This document shows, in pieces, positions 24,897 to 36,496 of a stretch of 64,000 nucleotides of DNA (position 1 is its first letter; every line of letters begins with the position of its first letter). The position numbers and the translations under genes were made by a program. This DNA is from Streptomyces olivaceoviridis (GTDB taxonomy: Bacteria > Actinomycetota > Actinomycetes > Streptomycetales > Streptomycetaceae), in the NCBI RefSeq assembly GCF_014650115.1, contig NZ_BMUI01000004.1, positions 186,001-250,000 on the forward strand, written 5' to 3'. The notes under the pieces are model-generated. The model ran no database searches. It worked only from the letters and a program-made list of their open reading frames with translations, and was not told where the DNA came from.

Positions 24897-25847
24897 TCAT
24901 CTGTCGCCGAACACCCCTACCGCCGCCTTCGCCGCCGTCTCCACCAGGGAGATCCCCCGCGCCTGGCTCGCCGTGCCGTCCGACAGCACCACCACCAGGT
25001 AGTCGGTCCCGTCCGCCGTCACCCGGCCGATGCTGTTCACGTCCCACAACCCCGTCGTGCTGCGCGGCAGCCACCCGTTCTTCAGCGCCCAGGAGCCGCC
25101 CTCGGCGGCGGCCGACACCCCCCACCGCTGATCCGGCTCGACGGATTCCATCAGCCCCTGGAGATACGTCCGCGAGGCGGCGCTCAGCTTCGAGCCCTCC
25201 ACGAACACCTGCTGGAGGAGGACCAGTTGGTCCGCCGCGGTGGTCCGGGTCAGCCCCCACAGCTCACCGTCCCCGCCGGAGGTGTCCGTCAGCCCGAAGC
25301 GCTCGTTCGCCGCGTCCAGCCCGGCCGCCCGCCCGATCGTGTGCCACAGCGCCGTCGCGCAGGCGTTGTCGCTGTTCTCGATCATCTTCGTGGCGTACGC
25401 CCGCTCCTGCGCCGTCAGCCGCCGGCCCGCGTCCTGCGCCTGGAGCAGCAGCGCGGCCAGGATGTCGACCTTGACGATGCTCGCCGTGTCGAAGGAGGCG
25501 TCGCCGTACACGGCGCTCTCCCCGGACTCCGGCGCCAGCACCGCCGCCGACACCCGCGCGCCCGACGGCACCTCGACCTCCGCCATGGCGGCGCTCAGAA
25601 CCGCTTGCCGGTCCGCTGTCGCGGGCTCCCGCACGGACGCCTGCTCACCGGCCCCGGCCGAGGCGGTGAGCGAGGGCGCCGCCGCCGACGACACGGCCAC
25701 GGCCCCGGCGTGTGCCCGGCCCTTCACATAGACCGTGCCGGCGGCGGCGACCCCGCCCACGGCGACGACGGCGAGCGCGGTGCGCAGGAAGGCACGGCGC
25801 CGGGACGGGCGCGCGCGACGGCCACGGCGGGCTCTGGAGGACTCCAT
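24897..25847 (-). CDS. Secreted class A beta-lactamase-fold serine hydrolase
   Basis: A 316-residue protein with an Arg-rich signal (RPSRRRAFLRTALAVVAV, possibly Tat or Sec with anchor). The active-site motifs of the penicillin-recognition fold are present: S-x-x-K in DTASIVKVD, SDN in IENSDNACAT, and KNG (ALKNGWLP) where beta-lactamases have KTG or KSG. The change and the lack of a clear omega-loop ExxLN motif suggest a peptidoglycan-related or orphan hydrolase rather than a resistance enzyme. The start is uncertain: ATG 25847 or 25877. Confidence 0.82.
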   Translation of the reverse strand: MESSRARRGRRARPSRRRAFLRTALAVVAVGGVAAAGTVYVKGRAHAGAVAVSSAAAPSLTASAGAGEQASVREPATADRQAVLSAAMAEVEVPSGARVSAAVLAPESGESAVYGDASFDTASIVKVDILAALLLQAQDAGRRLTAQERAYATKMIENSDNACATALWHTIGRAAGLDAANERFGLTDTSGGDGELWGLTRTTAADQLVLLQQVFVEGSKLSAASRTYLQGLMESVEPDQRWGVSAAAEGGSWALKNGWLPRSTTGLWDVNSIGRVTADGTDYLVVVLSDGTASQARGISLVETAAKAAVGVFGDR

Positions 25848-25996
25848 GCCGCGATGCTCGGCCCGAGGGCTGTGCATCCTGTGGGACGGAGCTGAGAGCC
25901 GGGTCAGGGAAGACCGGGATTCCTGTGAACGCGCTGACGCCGGCGTTTCCGGCCCCGCACGAGCCCGGCGGCCTGCCCCCTATAGGGTCGGGGACC

Positions 25997-26758
25997 GTGG
26001 CGAACAAGAACATTCCCGACCCCGGCTACTCCGACGACGACGGCTCCGCCGACCCCCGGCTGAGCGCGGCGCTGGCCGCCTGGGCCGAGGACCGCAGCGC
26101 CCTCGGGCCCGTCCTGGAGGCGCTCAGGGGCGCCCGCCTGCTGGTCCCCGTCGTCGCCGTGCTCGGCGAGGTGGAGGAGGACGACAACGGCCTGCGCCGC
26201 GAGAAGACCAGCGACATGGCCGTGCCCACCCTGAAGGCCGGCGGCCGTACCGCGCTGCCCGCCTTCACCTCGACCGACTCCCTCGCCCGCTGGGACCCCG
26301 CGGCCCGCCCGGTCGCCGTACCCCTGCACCAGGCCCTCCAGGCCGCGGCGCACGAGCAGGCCGACACGGTCGTGCTCGACCTCGCCGGTCCGGTGCCGTT
26401 CGAGCTGACCGGCCCGGCGCTGCTCGCCCTCGCCGAGGGCCGCGCCAGCATCGACCCGCTCGCCGACCCCGCCGTGGTGGGGGCCGTCCGTACGGTGGTG
26501 GCGGCGGAGCCCGCCGTGCTGCGCGCCCACCTCGGGCCCGGACAGGCCGACGGCACCCTCGCCCTCGTCCTCGACCCGGCCGCGCCGCCCGCCGAGGCGG
26601 CCCGCGCGATCGCCGAGCGGCTGGCGGCCGACGAAACACTGCGGGCCCGCCTGGTGCGCGGTCTCGACCTGGCACTGCTGCCGGCCGGGACCACGCCTCC
26701 GGGCGAGCCCCTGTATGTGAAGGAAGAGGTCAGCCGTGCGGGAGCGGATCAGCCGTAG
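25997..26758 (+). CDS. SseB family protein
   Basis: A 253-residue SseB-like protein, a family of unknown function common in Streptomyces. The N-terminal domain includes ALRGARLLVPVVAVLGEVEE and TALPAFTSTDSLARWDPAAR; the C-terminal part includes LRARLVRGLDLALLP. GTG 25997 (MANKNIPDPGYSDDDG) is the sensible start. It diverges from the beta-lactamase-fold gene and its last 10 bp overlap the convergent DUF1844 gene. Confidence 0.85.
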   Translation: MANKNIPDPGYSDDDGSADPRLSAALAAWAEDRSALGPVLEALRGARLLVPVVAVLGEVEEDDNGLRREKTSDMAVPTLKAGGRTALPAFTSTDSLARWDPAARPVAVPLHQALQAAAHEQADTVVLDLAGPVPFELTGPALLALAEGRASIDPLADPAVVGAVRTVVAAEPAVLRAHLGPGQADGTLALVLDPAAPPAEAARAIAERLAADETLRARLVRGLDLALLPAGTTPPGEPLYVKEEVSRAGADQP

Positions 26759-27114
26759 ACCGGGCCGGTGTACTTCTCGCCCGGCCCCTGGCCCGGCTCG
26801 TCCGGGACGATCGACGCCTCGCGGAACGCGAGCTGGAGCGACTTCAGGCCGTCGCGCAGCGGAGCCGCGTGGAAGGAGCTGATCTCGGTCGCGCTCGCGT
26901 CCAGCAGGCCGGCGAGCCCGGTGATCAGCTTGCGGGCCTCGTCCAGGTCCTTGTACTTCTCGCCCTCCTCGCTCAGCCCGAGCTTCACGGCGGCGGCGCT
27001 CATCAGGTTGACGGCGACCGTCACGATCACCTCGACGGCGGGGACCTCGGCGATGTCCCGGGTCATCGCGTCGAAGTCGGGAGCCTGGGAAGGCTCGGCA
27101 GGGGTGTCACTCAT
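26749..27114 (-). CDS. DUF1844 family protein
   Basis: A 121-residue protein of the DUF1844 family, found next to infC in many actinobacteria. The central helix-rich segment reads VTVAVNLMSAAAVKLGL and ARKLITGLAGLLDASATEIS; the molecular role is unknown. ATG 27114 is used; ATG 27126 (MVWG) is in frame but gives a short extra tail. It diverges from the infC operon. Confidence 0.85.
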   Translation of the reverse strand: MSDTPAEPSQAPDFDAMTRDIAEVPAVEVIVTVAVNLMSAAAVKLGLSEEGEKYKDLDEARKLITGLAGLLDASATEISSFHAAPLRDGLKSLQLAFREASIVPDEPGQGPGEKYTGPVYG

Positions 27115-27124
27115 GCCCCACACC

Positions 27125-27479
27125 ATAGGTGGTCGCGCCCGGCGCCCCTGAATTCGCCCTTGTCAAGCGATCCTGCTAATCTGGAGGACGACCGGCTGGA
27201 CATGATTGTGTCCGGCCCACAAGTGGAGGCTCCGATCTCCCACCTGACCGTCCTCCGGGACGGCGGGTCATCCGGTCAGGCGGCCACCATCGTTCCGTAC
27301 GGACGATGGAGTCGCCCGAAAGCGCGCCCCGCGGCTATCGCGACGGTGCTCCGGTTGTTTGGAGCCCCGCCTGTGATCGTCCGGGGCATTTTTTGTGCTT
27401 TGGCGCGGTTAGGTCTAACGAAAAGAGACGTTACGCGGCTGTCCGCCAGACCGCCGTGTGGTGCTACCGAGGAGGATCC
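27125..27479 (+). promoter_or_regulatory. Structured infC leader (IF3-L35-L20 operon control region)
   Basis: A 355-bp region with no convincing gene. An extended -10-like TGCTAATCT lies at 27174-27182. Downstream are potential hairpins: CCTGACC/GGTCAGG (27243-27280, with an inner GTCC/GGAC stem), an imperfect CCATCGT...ACGATGG stem (27287-27309) and an intrinsic terminator (27364-27394). Leaders upstream of infC-rpmI-rplT are known to control the operon through L20 or attenuation in other bacteria; whether this one binds L20 is not known. Confidence 0.6.
27364..27394 (+). terminator. Intrinsic terminator (attenuator) in the infC leader
   Basis: The arms GCCCCG (27364-27369) and CGGGGC (27382-27387) pair around a 12-base loop, followed by ATTTTTTG. 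A real U-tract is rare in this window and it sits 85 bp before the infC start, so it should attenuate read-through. Confidence 0.75.
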
Positions 27480-28118
27480 ATCAGCGCCGAGCCCCGCATC
27501 AACGACCGGATTCGCGTTCCCGAGGTGCGACTTGTCGGTCCCAGTGGCGAGCAGGTCGGCATCGTGCCGCTCGCGAAGGCACTGGAGCTTGCGCAGGAGT
27601 ACGACCTGGACCTGGTCGAGGTCGCGGCGAACGCCCGTCCGCCCGTGTGCAAGCTCATGGACTACGGGAAGTTCAAGTACGAGTCGGCCATGAAGGCCCG
27701 TGAGGCGCGCAAGAACCAGGCGCACACGGTCATCAAGGAGATGAAGCTCCGGCCGAAGATCGACCCGCACGACTATGACACCAAGAAGGGTCACGTCGTC
27801 CGGTTCCTCAAGCAGGGCGACAAGGTCAAGATCACGATCATGTTCCGTGGTCGCGAGCAGTCCCGCCCCGAGCTGGGCTACCGACTGCTGCAGCGGCTCG
27901 CGGAGGACGTCCAGGACCTCGGCTTCGTGGAGTCGAACCCGAAGCAGGACGGCCGAAACATGATCATGGTCCTCGGTCCGCACAAGAAGAAGACCGAGGC
28001 GATGGCCGAGGCCCGCCAGGCGCAGGAGGCCCGCAAGGCCGACGCGAAGGCGAACCCCGGCAAGTCGCAGAACCCTGCCGAGGCCGATGCACCGTCCGAG
28101 GAGCCGGCCGAGGCGTGA
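27480..28118 (+). CDS. infC: Translation initiation factor IF-3
   Basis: A 212-residue IF-3: N-domain ([20 protein letters not shown]), linker ([10 protein letters not shown]), and C-domain ([29 protein letters not shown]), with an extra Ala/Glu/Lys-rich tail. It binds the 30S subunit and checks start codons. The best-placed start is a non-standard ATC at 27480, 4 nt after GGAGG, giving ISAEPRIND. The conventional alternative is GTG 27456 (VWCYRGGS), whose codons would include the Shine-Dalgarno itself. A rare start fits the known autoregulation of infC. Confidence 0.93.
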   Translation: MSAEPRINDRIRVPEVRLVGPSGEQVGIVPLAKALELAQEYDLDLVEVAANARPPVCKLMDYGKFKYESAMKAREARKNQAHTVIKEMKLRPKIDPHDYDTKKGHVVRFLKQGDKVKITIMFRGREQSRPELGYRLLQRLAEDVQDLGFVESNPKQDGRNMIMVLGPHKKKTEAMAEARQAQEARKADAKANPGKSQNPAEADAPSEEPAEA

Positions 28119-28241
28119 TCCCGGGGGATGTGCGTCTGCGTACGTCCCCGAGGATGTAACCGAAAGAAGAGAGCGACGCTCCATCGTGCCCGGTTTCACG
28201 ACCGGGCACCGGAGCGCCACCGACGAGGAGATAACGGCGCT

Positions 28242-28436
28242 ATGCCGAAGAACAAGTCGCACAGCGGTGCCAGCAAGCGCTTCAAGGTCACCGGCTCCGG
28301 CAAGGTGCTCCGTGAGCGCGCCGGCAAGCGCCACCTGCTCGAGCACAAGTCGTCCCGCGTCACGCGTCGCCTCACCGGCAACGCCGAGATGGCCCCGGGC
28401 GACGCCGCGAAGATCAAGAAGCTTCTCGGCAAGTGA
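28242..28436 (+). CDS. rpmI: 50S ribosomal protein L35
   Basis: A 64-residue L35: [20 protein letters not shown] at the start, then [15 protein letters not shown]. It is a structural protein of the large subunit. It sits between infC and rplT in the universal operon order, with a GAGGAG 11 nt before the ATG. Confidence 0.97.
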   Translation: MPKNKSHSGASKRFKVTGSGKVLRERAGKRHLLEHKSSRVTRRLTGNAEMAPGDAAKIKKLLGK

Positions 28437-28532
28437 CGCGGCGGCGCTCTGAGCGCCGTGCGTCGGGACCGGGACCGAATCGATTCCGGGTCGTGTGAGC
28501 ACCACCACGACCCCGCTACAAGGAGTTAACAA

Positions 28533-28916
28533 GTGGCACGCGTCAAGCGGGCAGTCAACGCCCACAAGAAGCGCCGGGCGATCCTGGAGCAGGCCTCCGG
28601 CTACCGCGGTCAGCGCTCGCGCCTGTACCGCAAGGCCAAGGAGCAGGTCACCCACTCGCTGGTCTACAACTACAACGACCGCAAGAAGCGCAAGGGCGAC
28701 TTCCGTCAGCTGTGGATCCAGCGCATCAACGCCGCTGCCCGCGCCAACGGCATCACCTACAACCGCTTCATCCAGGGTCTGAAGGCCGCGAACGTCGAGG
28801 TCGACCGCAAGATCCTGGCCGAGCTGGCCGTGAACGACGCGAACGCCTTCGCGGCGCTCGTCGAGGTCGCGCAGAAGGCGCTGCCGTCGGACGTGAACGC
28901 CCCCAAGGCCGCGTGA
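28533..28916 (+). CDS. rplT: 50S ribosomal protein L20
   Basis: A 127-residue L20 ([33 protein letters not shown] core reads [18 protein letters not shown]). It is an early assembly protein that binds 23S rRNA, and in several bacteria also represses this operon by binding its leader. GTG start with AAGGAG 7 nt upstream. A perfect terminator hairpin lies 31 bp after the stop. Confidence 0.97.
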   Translation: MARVKRAVNAHKKRRAILEQASGYRGQRSRLYRKAKEQVTHSLVYNYNDRKKRKGDFRQLWIQRINAAARANGITYNRFIQGLKAANVEVDRKILAELAVNDANAFAALVEVAQKALPSDVNAPKAA

Positions 28917-28947
28917 CGCCGCGCCGGCTCTGAGCCGACGCTCACCG

Positions 28948-28981
28948 CAGGACCCGCAGGCTGTATGGCTTGCGGGTCCTG
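28948..28981 (+). terminator. Terminator after rplT
   Basis: Perfect 11-bp arms CAGGACCCGCA and TGCGGGTCCTG around a 12-base loop, then TCGTTG. It separates the ribosomal protein operon from the repeat and methyltransferase gene that follow. Confidence 0.75.
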
Positions 28982-29009
28982 TCGTTGCCGGGTCGGCCGT
29001 CGTTCGAGT

Positions 29010-29093
29010 GCGGGTCCGTCGTGGTCGCTCGCGCCCACGCGGCGGAGCCGCACATCGACAGAGCCCCGCGCCCCTGCGGGGCGCCTGACCCGC
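29010..29093. repeat. Streptomyces dispersed intergenic repeat
   Basis: The stretch contains GTCGTGGTCGCTCGCGCCC, then ACGCGGCGGAGCCGCACATC and GAGCCCCGCGCCCCTGCGG. I recognise this as a common intergenic element of Streptomyces chromosomes. Its first 15 bases also open the repeat at 11188. Confidence 0.65.
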
Positions 29094-29127
29094 TGCACGT
29101 TGAAAATCGCTGAAGGTGACCCAGAGG

Positions 29128-29982
29128 ATGCCCACCCCCGAGCTGATCTCCCCCCGTTCCACCCGTGTCTCCGCCGCCCGGCGGCTGGCCAAGCGGAACT
29201 TCCGGGGGAAGGACCGGCTGTTCCTCGCGGAGGGGCCGCAGGCCGTCCGGGAGGCGGCGGGGCACCGGGCCGACGGCGTCCCCACCCTCGTGGAGCTGTT
29301 CGCGACCGTGGAGGCCGCGGAGCGGTACGCCGACATCATCGGCGCGGCCCGCGACGCCGGCGCCCGGGTGCACCTCGCGTCCGAAGAGGTCATCGCCGAC
29401 ATCTCCACCACCGTCACCCCGCAGGGCCTGGTCGGCGTCTGCCGGTTCCTGGACACCCCGTTCGAGGACATCCTCGCCGCCCGGCCGAAGCTCGTCGCCG
29501 TCCTCGCCCATGTGCGGGACCCCGGCAACGCCGGCACCGTGCTGCGCTGCGCCGACGCCGCCGGCGCCGATGCGGTGGTCCTCACCGACGCCTCCGTGGA
29601 CCTGTACAACCCCAAGGCCGTCCGGGCCTCCGTCGGCTCGCACTTCCACCTGCCCGTCGCCGTCGGCGTCCCCGTCGAGCGGGCCGTGGCCGCACTGAAG
29701 GAGGCCGGGGTGCGCGTCCTGGCCGCCGACGGGGCCGGCGACCGCGACCTGGACGAGGAACTGGACAAGGGCACCATGGGCGGCCCCACCGCCTGGGTGT
29801 TCGGGAACGAGGCCTGGGGACTGCCCGAGGAGACCCGCGCCCTCACCGACGCCGTCGTACGCGTCCCCATCCACGGGAAGGCCGAGAGCCTGAACCTCGC
29901 CACCGCCGCCGCCGTATGTCTCTACGCGTCGGCCCGTGCACAGCGCGCCTCCGGAGGGTGCCGCTCCGTCACCGAGAACTAG
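29128..29982 (+). CDS. TrmH/SpoU family RNA 2'-O-methyltransferase
   Basis: A 284-residue SPOUT methyltransferase. An N-terminal substrate-binding domain (KRNFRGKDRLFLAEGPQAV) precedes the catalytic part with the three family motifs: VRDPGNAGTVLRCADAAG, AWVFGNEAWGLPEE and VPIHGKAESLNLATAAAV (the SAM-binding knot). It probably methylates 23S rRNA. The start is ambiguous: ATG 29128 or GTG 29116. Its place between rplT and pheS is conserved in actinobacteria. Confidence 0.92.
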   Translation: MPTPELISPRSTRVSAARRLAKRNFRGKDRLFLAEGPQAVREAAGHRADGVPTLVELFATVEAAERYADIIGAARDAGARVHLASEEVIADISTTVTPQGLVGVCRFLDTPFEDILAARPKLVAVLAHVRDPGNAGTVLRCADAAGADAVVLTDASVDLYNPKAVRASVGSHFHLPVAVGVPVERAVAALKEAGVRVLAADGAGDRDLDEELDKGTMGGPTAWVFGNEAWGLPEETRALTDAVVRVPIHGKAESLNLATAAAVCLYASARAQRASGGCRSVTEN

Positions 29983-30032
29983 TAGGGTGACCAGCGCGGG
30001 GCCCTGCGCCGTCTGAGAGGTGGGGTACGGGG

Positions 30033-32436
<2,404 letters not shown>

Positions 32437-32437
<1 letters not shown>

Positions 32438-34959
32438 TGCGGGTCCCGCTTTCTTGGCTGCGGGAGTACGTCGACCTGCCGGCGACTCAGACCGGGCGCG
32501 ACGTCCAGGCCAAGCTCATTTCGGCCGGTCTGGAGGTCGAGACGGTCGAGCAGCTCGGCGCCGACCTCAAGGGCCCCCTGGTCGTCGGCCAGGTGCTGAC
32601 CATCGAGGAGCTGGAGGGCTTCAAGAAGCCGATCCGCTTCTGCACCGTCGACGTCGGCCAGGCCAACGGCACGGGTGAGCCCCAGGAGATCGTCTGCGGC
32701 GCCCGCAACTTCCAGGTCGGCGACAAGGTCGTCGTGGTCCTCCCCGGCGCCACGCTGCCCGGCGGCTTCTCCATCGCCGCCCGCAAGACCTACGGCAGGA
32801 CCTCCCACGGCATGATCTGCTCCAGCGACGAGCTGGGCATGGGCGACGACGGCACCCACGGCATCATCGTGCTGCCGCCGGAGACCGAGGTCGGCAGGGA
32901 CGCCATCGAGCTGCTGGAGCTGGTCGACGAGGTCCTGGACATCGCCGTCACCGCCAACCGCGGCGACTGCCTGTCCATCCGCGGTGTCGCGCGTGAGACC
33001 GCCATCGCCTACGGCCTGCCGCTGCGCGACCCCGCGCTGATCGACGTCCCCGCGCCGAACGCCTACGGCTACCCGGTCCAGGTCACCGACCCGTTCGGCT
33101 GCGACCGCTTCACCGCGCGCACGGTCACCGGCCTGCGCCCCGAGGCACGCTCCCCGATCTGGCTCCAGCGCCGGCTCCAGAAGGTCGGCATGCGCCCGAT
33201 CTCGCTCGCCGTCGACGTCACGAACTACGTGATGATGGAGCTGGGCCAGCCGCTGCACGCCTACGACCGGTCCCTGGTCCAGGGCACCATCGGGGTGCGC
33301 CGCGCGCAGGAGGGCGAGAAGCTCGTCACCCTCGACGGTGTGGAGCGCACGCTGCACGCCGAGGACCTGGTCATCACCGACGAGCGCGGCCCCATCGGCC
33401 TCGCCGGTGTGATGGGCGGCGCCAACACGGAGATCGCCGACCACGAGGTGACCGAGGACGGCGTCAACGGCACGAGCGACGTGGTCATCGAGGCCGCCCA
33501 CTTCGACGCCGTCTCCATCGCCCGCACGGCCCGCCGCCACAAGCTGCTCTCCGAGGCGTCCCGCCGCTTCGAGCGGGGCGTCGACCCGCAGGCCGCCGCT
33601 GCCGCCGCGCAGCGCACGGTGGACCTGCTGGTCCTCCTCGCGGGCGGTACGGCGGAGGCCGGCGTCACCGAGATCATCGCGCCCTCGGCCCCGCACACCA
33701 TCACCCTGCCGGCCGGCCACCCGGACAAGGTCGCGGGCGTCGACTACGGCCGCGAGACGGTCGTACGCCGTCTCCAGCAGGTCGGCTGCGACGTGTACGG
33801 GCAGGACGAGCTGCTGGTCACCGTCCCGTCCTGGCGTCCCGACCTGGCCGACCCGAACGACCTGGCCGAAGAGGTCATCCGTCTGGAGGGCTACGAGAAC
33901 CTGCCCTCCACGCTGCCCAAGCTGCCCTCGGGCCGCGGCCTGACCCACCGCCAGCGGCTGCACCGCCGGGTCGGCCGGGCGCTGGCCGGCGCGGGCTACG
34001 TCGAGGCGCCGAACTACCCGTTCGTCAGCGAGCAGGTCTTCGGCCAGCTCGGACTGGAGGCCGGTGACCCGGCCCGCCGCGTCGTGAAGCTGGTCAACCC
34101 GCTCAGCGACGAGGAGCCGGCGCTGCGCACCACGCTGCTGCCGGGCCTGCTCGGCGCCCTGCGGCGCAACGACGGCCGGGGCTCGCACGACCTGGCTCTG
34201 TTCGAGACCGGGCTGGTCTTCCTGCCGCGCGAGGAGTCGCGCGGCGCCACGCACCTGCCCGTCGACCGGCGTCCCACCGAGGAGGAGATCGCCGCGCTGA
34301 ACGCCGCGCTGCCCGAGCAGCCCCGGCACGTGGCCGTCGTCCTCGCCGGCGCCCGTGAACAGGCCGGCTGGTGGGGCAAGGGCCGTCCGGCCGACTGGGC
34401 CGACGCGGTCGAGGCGGGGCGTGCCGTCGCCCGGGAAGCCGGTGCCGAACTGATCGTCCGCAAGGGCCAGTACGGTCCGTGGCACCCCGGCCGGTGTGCC
34501 GAGCTGGTGGTCGCCGCCGACGGCGCGGAGCGGATCGTGGGCCATGCGGGAGAGCTGCACCCGCGGGTCGTCAAGGCCCTGGGGCTGCCCGAGCGCACGT
34601 GCGCGATGGAGCTGGACCTGGACGCCCTGGAGGCGGTGGGCGACGGTGCCCCGCAGGCGCCGGGCATCTCCACGTTCCCGGTCGCCACGCAGGATGTCGC
34701 CCTCGTCGTCGACAAGCCGGTGCCGGCCGTGGAGGTCGAGGCGGCGCTGCGTGAGGGTGCCGGTGAGCTGCTGGAGTCCATCCGGCTGTTCGACGTGTAC
34801 GAGAACGCCGAGCAGCTCGGGGAGGGCCGGAAGTCGCTCGCGTACGCGCTCCGGTTCCGGGCCGCCGACCGCACGCTGACCGTGGACGAGGCGTCGGCCG
34901 CGCGGGACGCGGCGGTCGCCCTCGCGGGTGAGCGGACGGGTGCGGTACTGAGGGGCTAG
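32437..34959 (+). CDS. pheT: Phenylalanyl-tRNA synthetase beta subunit
   Basis: An 840-residue beta subunit. Domains in order: EMAP-like tRNA-binding domain (residues 40-160, [14 protein letters not shown]), B3/B4 editing domain (about 210-370, [19 protein letters not shown]), B5 (about 410-480), catalytic-like core ([20 protein letters not shown]) and a C-terminal anticodon-binding FDX domain ([18 protein letters not shown]). It completes the enzyme with PheS and hydrolyses mischarged Tyr-tRNA. Confidence 0.97.
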
Positions 34960-34990
34960 TCGCCGTCGGGGTTCTCCGCGTGGCCGGGTA

Positions 34991-35034
34991 CGGGTCTTCG
35001 GTGGCCGGCCACGCGGTTCCCCGCGCCCCAGGGG
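34991..35034. repeat. Streptomyces dispersed repeat, degenerate copy
   Basis: It contains GCGGTTCCCCGCGCCCC, as at 11211, preceded by a CGGGT...GGTGGCCGG run resembling the start of the 11188 copy. Located in the spacer after pheT. Confidence 0.5.
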
Positions 35035-35141
35035 TGCCCGACCCCGCTGTTACCCGCATAAATGCACGTCGGCGCCGGGTCTCTCACTCATTCGGGTGGG
35101 AAGTGAGGGTGATCCTCCCCGCCCGGCTCATGCCGTCGACA

Positions 35142-35175
35142 GAATCGGACCGGCCTTTCGGGGCCGGTCCGATTC
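35142..35175 (+). terminator. Terminator of the pheST operon
   Basis: Perfect 14-bp arms GAATCGGACCGGCC and GGCCGGTCCGATTC with loop TTTCGG, about 180 bp after the pheT stop. The upstream spacer holds only the degenerate repeat. Confidence 0.75.
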
Positions 35176-35207
35176 CTCTGTCAGGGCCCATATGGGGGAC
35201 CAGAGGC

Positions 35208-36305
35208 ATGATCCGCATCAAGGCACGGGCGCCCACCGGGCGGGTGGCAGTACTGCCCACGGTCTGGGGAGCCGTCGCGGTCGGCTACAAGTTCGGCTGT
35301 CCGCTCGCCCAGCAGAACGGGCTCGGGGCCCGCATCGTCACCAGTGCCGTGTTCTTCGCCGTCGGCACCGGCCTCATAGTCCATGTCCGCCGCTCCCTGC
35401 TGCGGGAGCTGCGGCTCGCCCGGCGGGCGGCGAACGCCGCGCAGAACGTCGTCCTGCGTCCGCTGCCGCCACGGCTCGACGGGATCGACGTCGCCGCCGC
35501 CCAGCTCTCGGCCGACCGGGGCGCGAGCGTCGGCGGCGATCTGTACGAGGCCATCGCCACGGAACACGGGGTCCGGGTGGTGATGGGGGACGTACGGGGG
35601 CACGGTCTGGCCGCCCTCGGTACCGTCGCCGCCCTCCTCGGCAGCTTCCGCGAGGCCGCCCACGACGAGCCCGAACTCGACCGCGTGCTCAGCAGACTGG
35701 ACCGCGCCCTCGCCCGCCACCTGCGCGAACGCGCCCGCGCCGAGCACCCCGCGAACGGCCCCGCCGACCTCGACAACCCGGTCGCCGAGGAGTTCGTCAC
35801 CGTGCTCCTCCTGGAGATCGACGGGGACGGCGGCCTGCGCGCCCTCAACTGCGGCCATCCCTGGCCGTATGCGCTGAGGGGGACCGGCGTCGAGCAGCTG
35901 GCCGGCGGGGACCCCCTTCCGCCACTGGGGCCGTTCCCGCTGCCGACGGAGCTGGAGGTGCTGTCCTGCGGCCGGCTGCACCCGGGGGAGTCGCTGGTCC
36001 TCTTCACGGACGGGGCGGAGGACGCGCGCGACGCCCAGGGACGGTTCTTCTCGCTGCCGGAAGCCTTGCGCGAGGCCGTACGTGACCACCCGGTCTCACC
36101 CCAGGCGGTCCTGCGCACCGTCTTCTCGGGCCTCCTGCGCCACACGGTCGGCAGACCGACGGACGACGTCGCGGTACTGGTCCTGCGCAACGGCCGAAGA
36201 GGGGCGGGCTGCAACTCCCCGGGCGCGCGGGGCGACGACGTCAGCGGCTCCGCCACGCGGACGCGCACGGCCCCCACCCACCCGCGGCCGACGACGTACC
36301 ACTAA
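35208..36305 (+). CDS. PP2C-type (SpoIIE-like) serine/threonine phosphatase, membrane protein
   Basis: A 365-residue protein. Two hydrophobic stretches at the N-terminus (VAVLPTVWGAVAVGY; IVTSAVFFAVGTGLIVHV) anchor it. The SpoIIE domain spans about 85-330: GGDLYEAI with the metal-binding Asp, VRVVMGDVRGHGLAA, ALNCGHPWPYAL, ESLVLFTDGAEDARD and PTDDVAVLVL. It probably dephosphorylates an anti-sigma antagonist in a partner-switching pathway, but no anti-sigma gene is adjacent. The last 30 residues are a Thr/Pro/Arg-rich tail. Confidence 0.9.
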   Translation: MIRIKARAPTGRVAVLPTVWGAVAVGYKFGCPLAQQNGLGARIVTSAVFFAVGTGLIVHVRRSLLRELRLARRAANAAQNVVLRPLPPRLDGIDVAAAQLSADRGASVGGDLYEAIATEHGVRVVMGDVRGHGLAALGTVAALLGSFREAAHDEPELDRVLSRLDRALARHLRERARAEHPANGPADLDNPVAEEFVTVLLLEIDGDGGLRALNCGHPWPYALRGTGVEQLAGGDPLPPLGPFPLPTELEVLSCGRLHPGESLVLFTDGAEDARDAQGRFFSLPEALREAVRDHPVSPQAVLRTVFSGLLRHTVGRPTDDVAVLVLRNGRRGAGCNSPGARGDDVSGSATRTRTAPTHPRPTTYH

Positions 36306-36431
36306 CCCCCGGCCGAGCCGCCGTCGTTCGAGGGGGAGCCGGCGGCTCGGCCGGCCTCTAGCGAGGTGTCCCAGTCAATCGGATCGACACGCTCCGCAAC
36401 AGCGCGCGTACGCAACGGATACGGGCACTCC

Positions 36432-36450
36432 GTTCACACCCCGTGTGAAC
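36432..36450. promoter_or_regulatory. Palindromic operator candidate upstream of the NsdA-like gene
   Basis: GTTCACAC-CCC-GTGTGAAC is a perfect 19-bp inverted repeat, 47 bp before the ATG, with a -10-like TACGCT at 36461-36466. Its position near the -35 suggests repression or autoregulation. Confidence 0.55.
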
Positions 36451-36496
36451 GCGGAGCCACTACGCTGACCGCACCAGGCCACTCGGGGGGCATCCC

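Noticed and set aside
27202..27693. Open frame from an ATG after GGAGGACG in the infC leader, first thought to be a leader peptide
   Set aside because: It runs without a stop far into infC in another frame, and the translation has no coding character.
35062..35106. 14-codon ORF after pheT (MHVGAGSLTHSGGK)
   Set aside because: No ribosome-binding site, and no reason to expect a leader peptide there.
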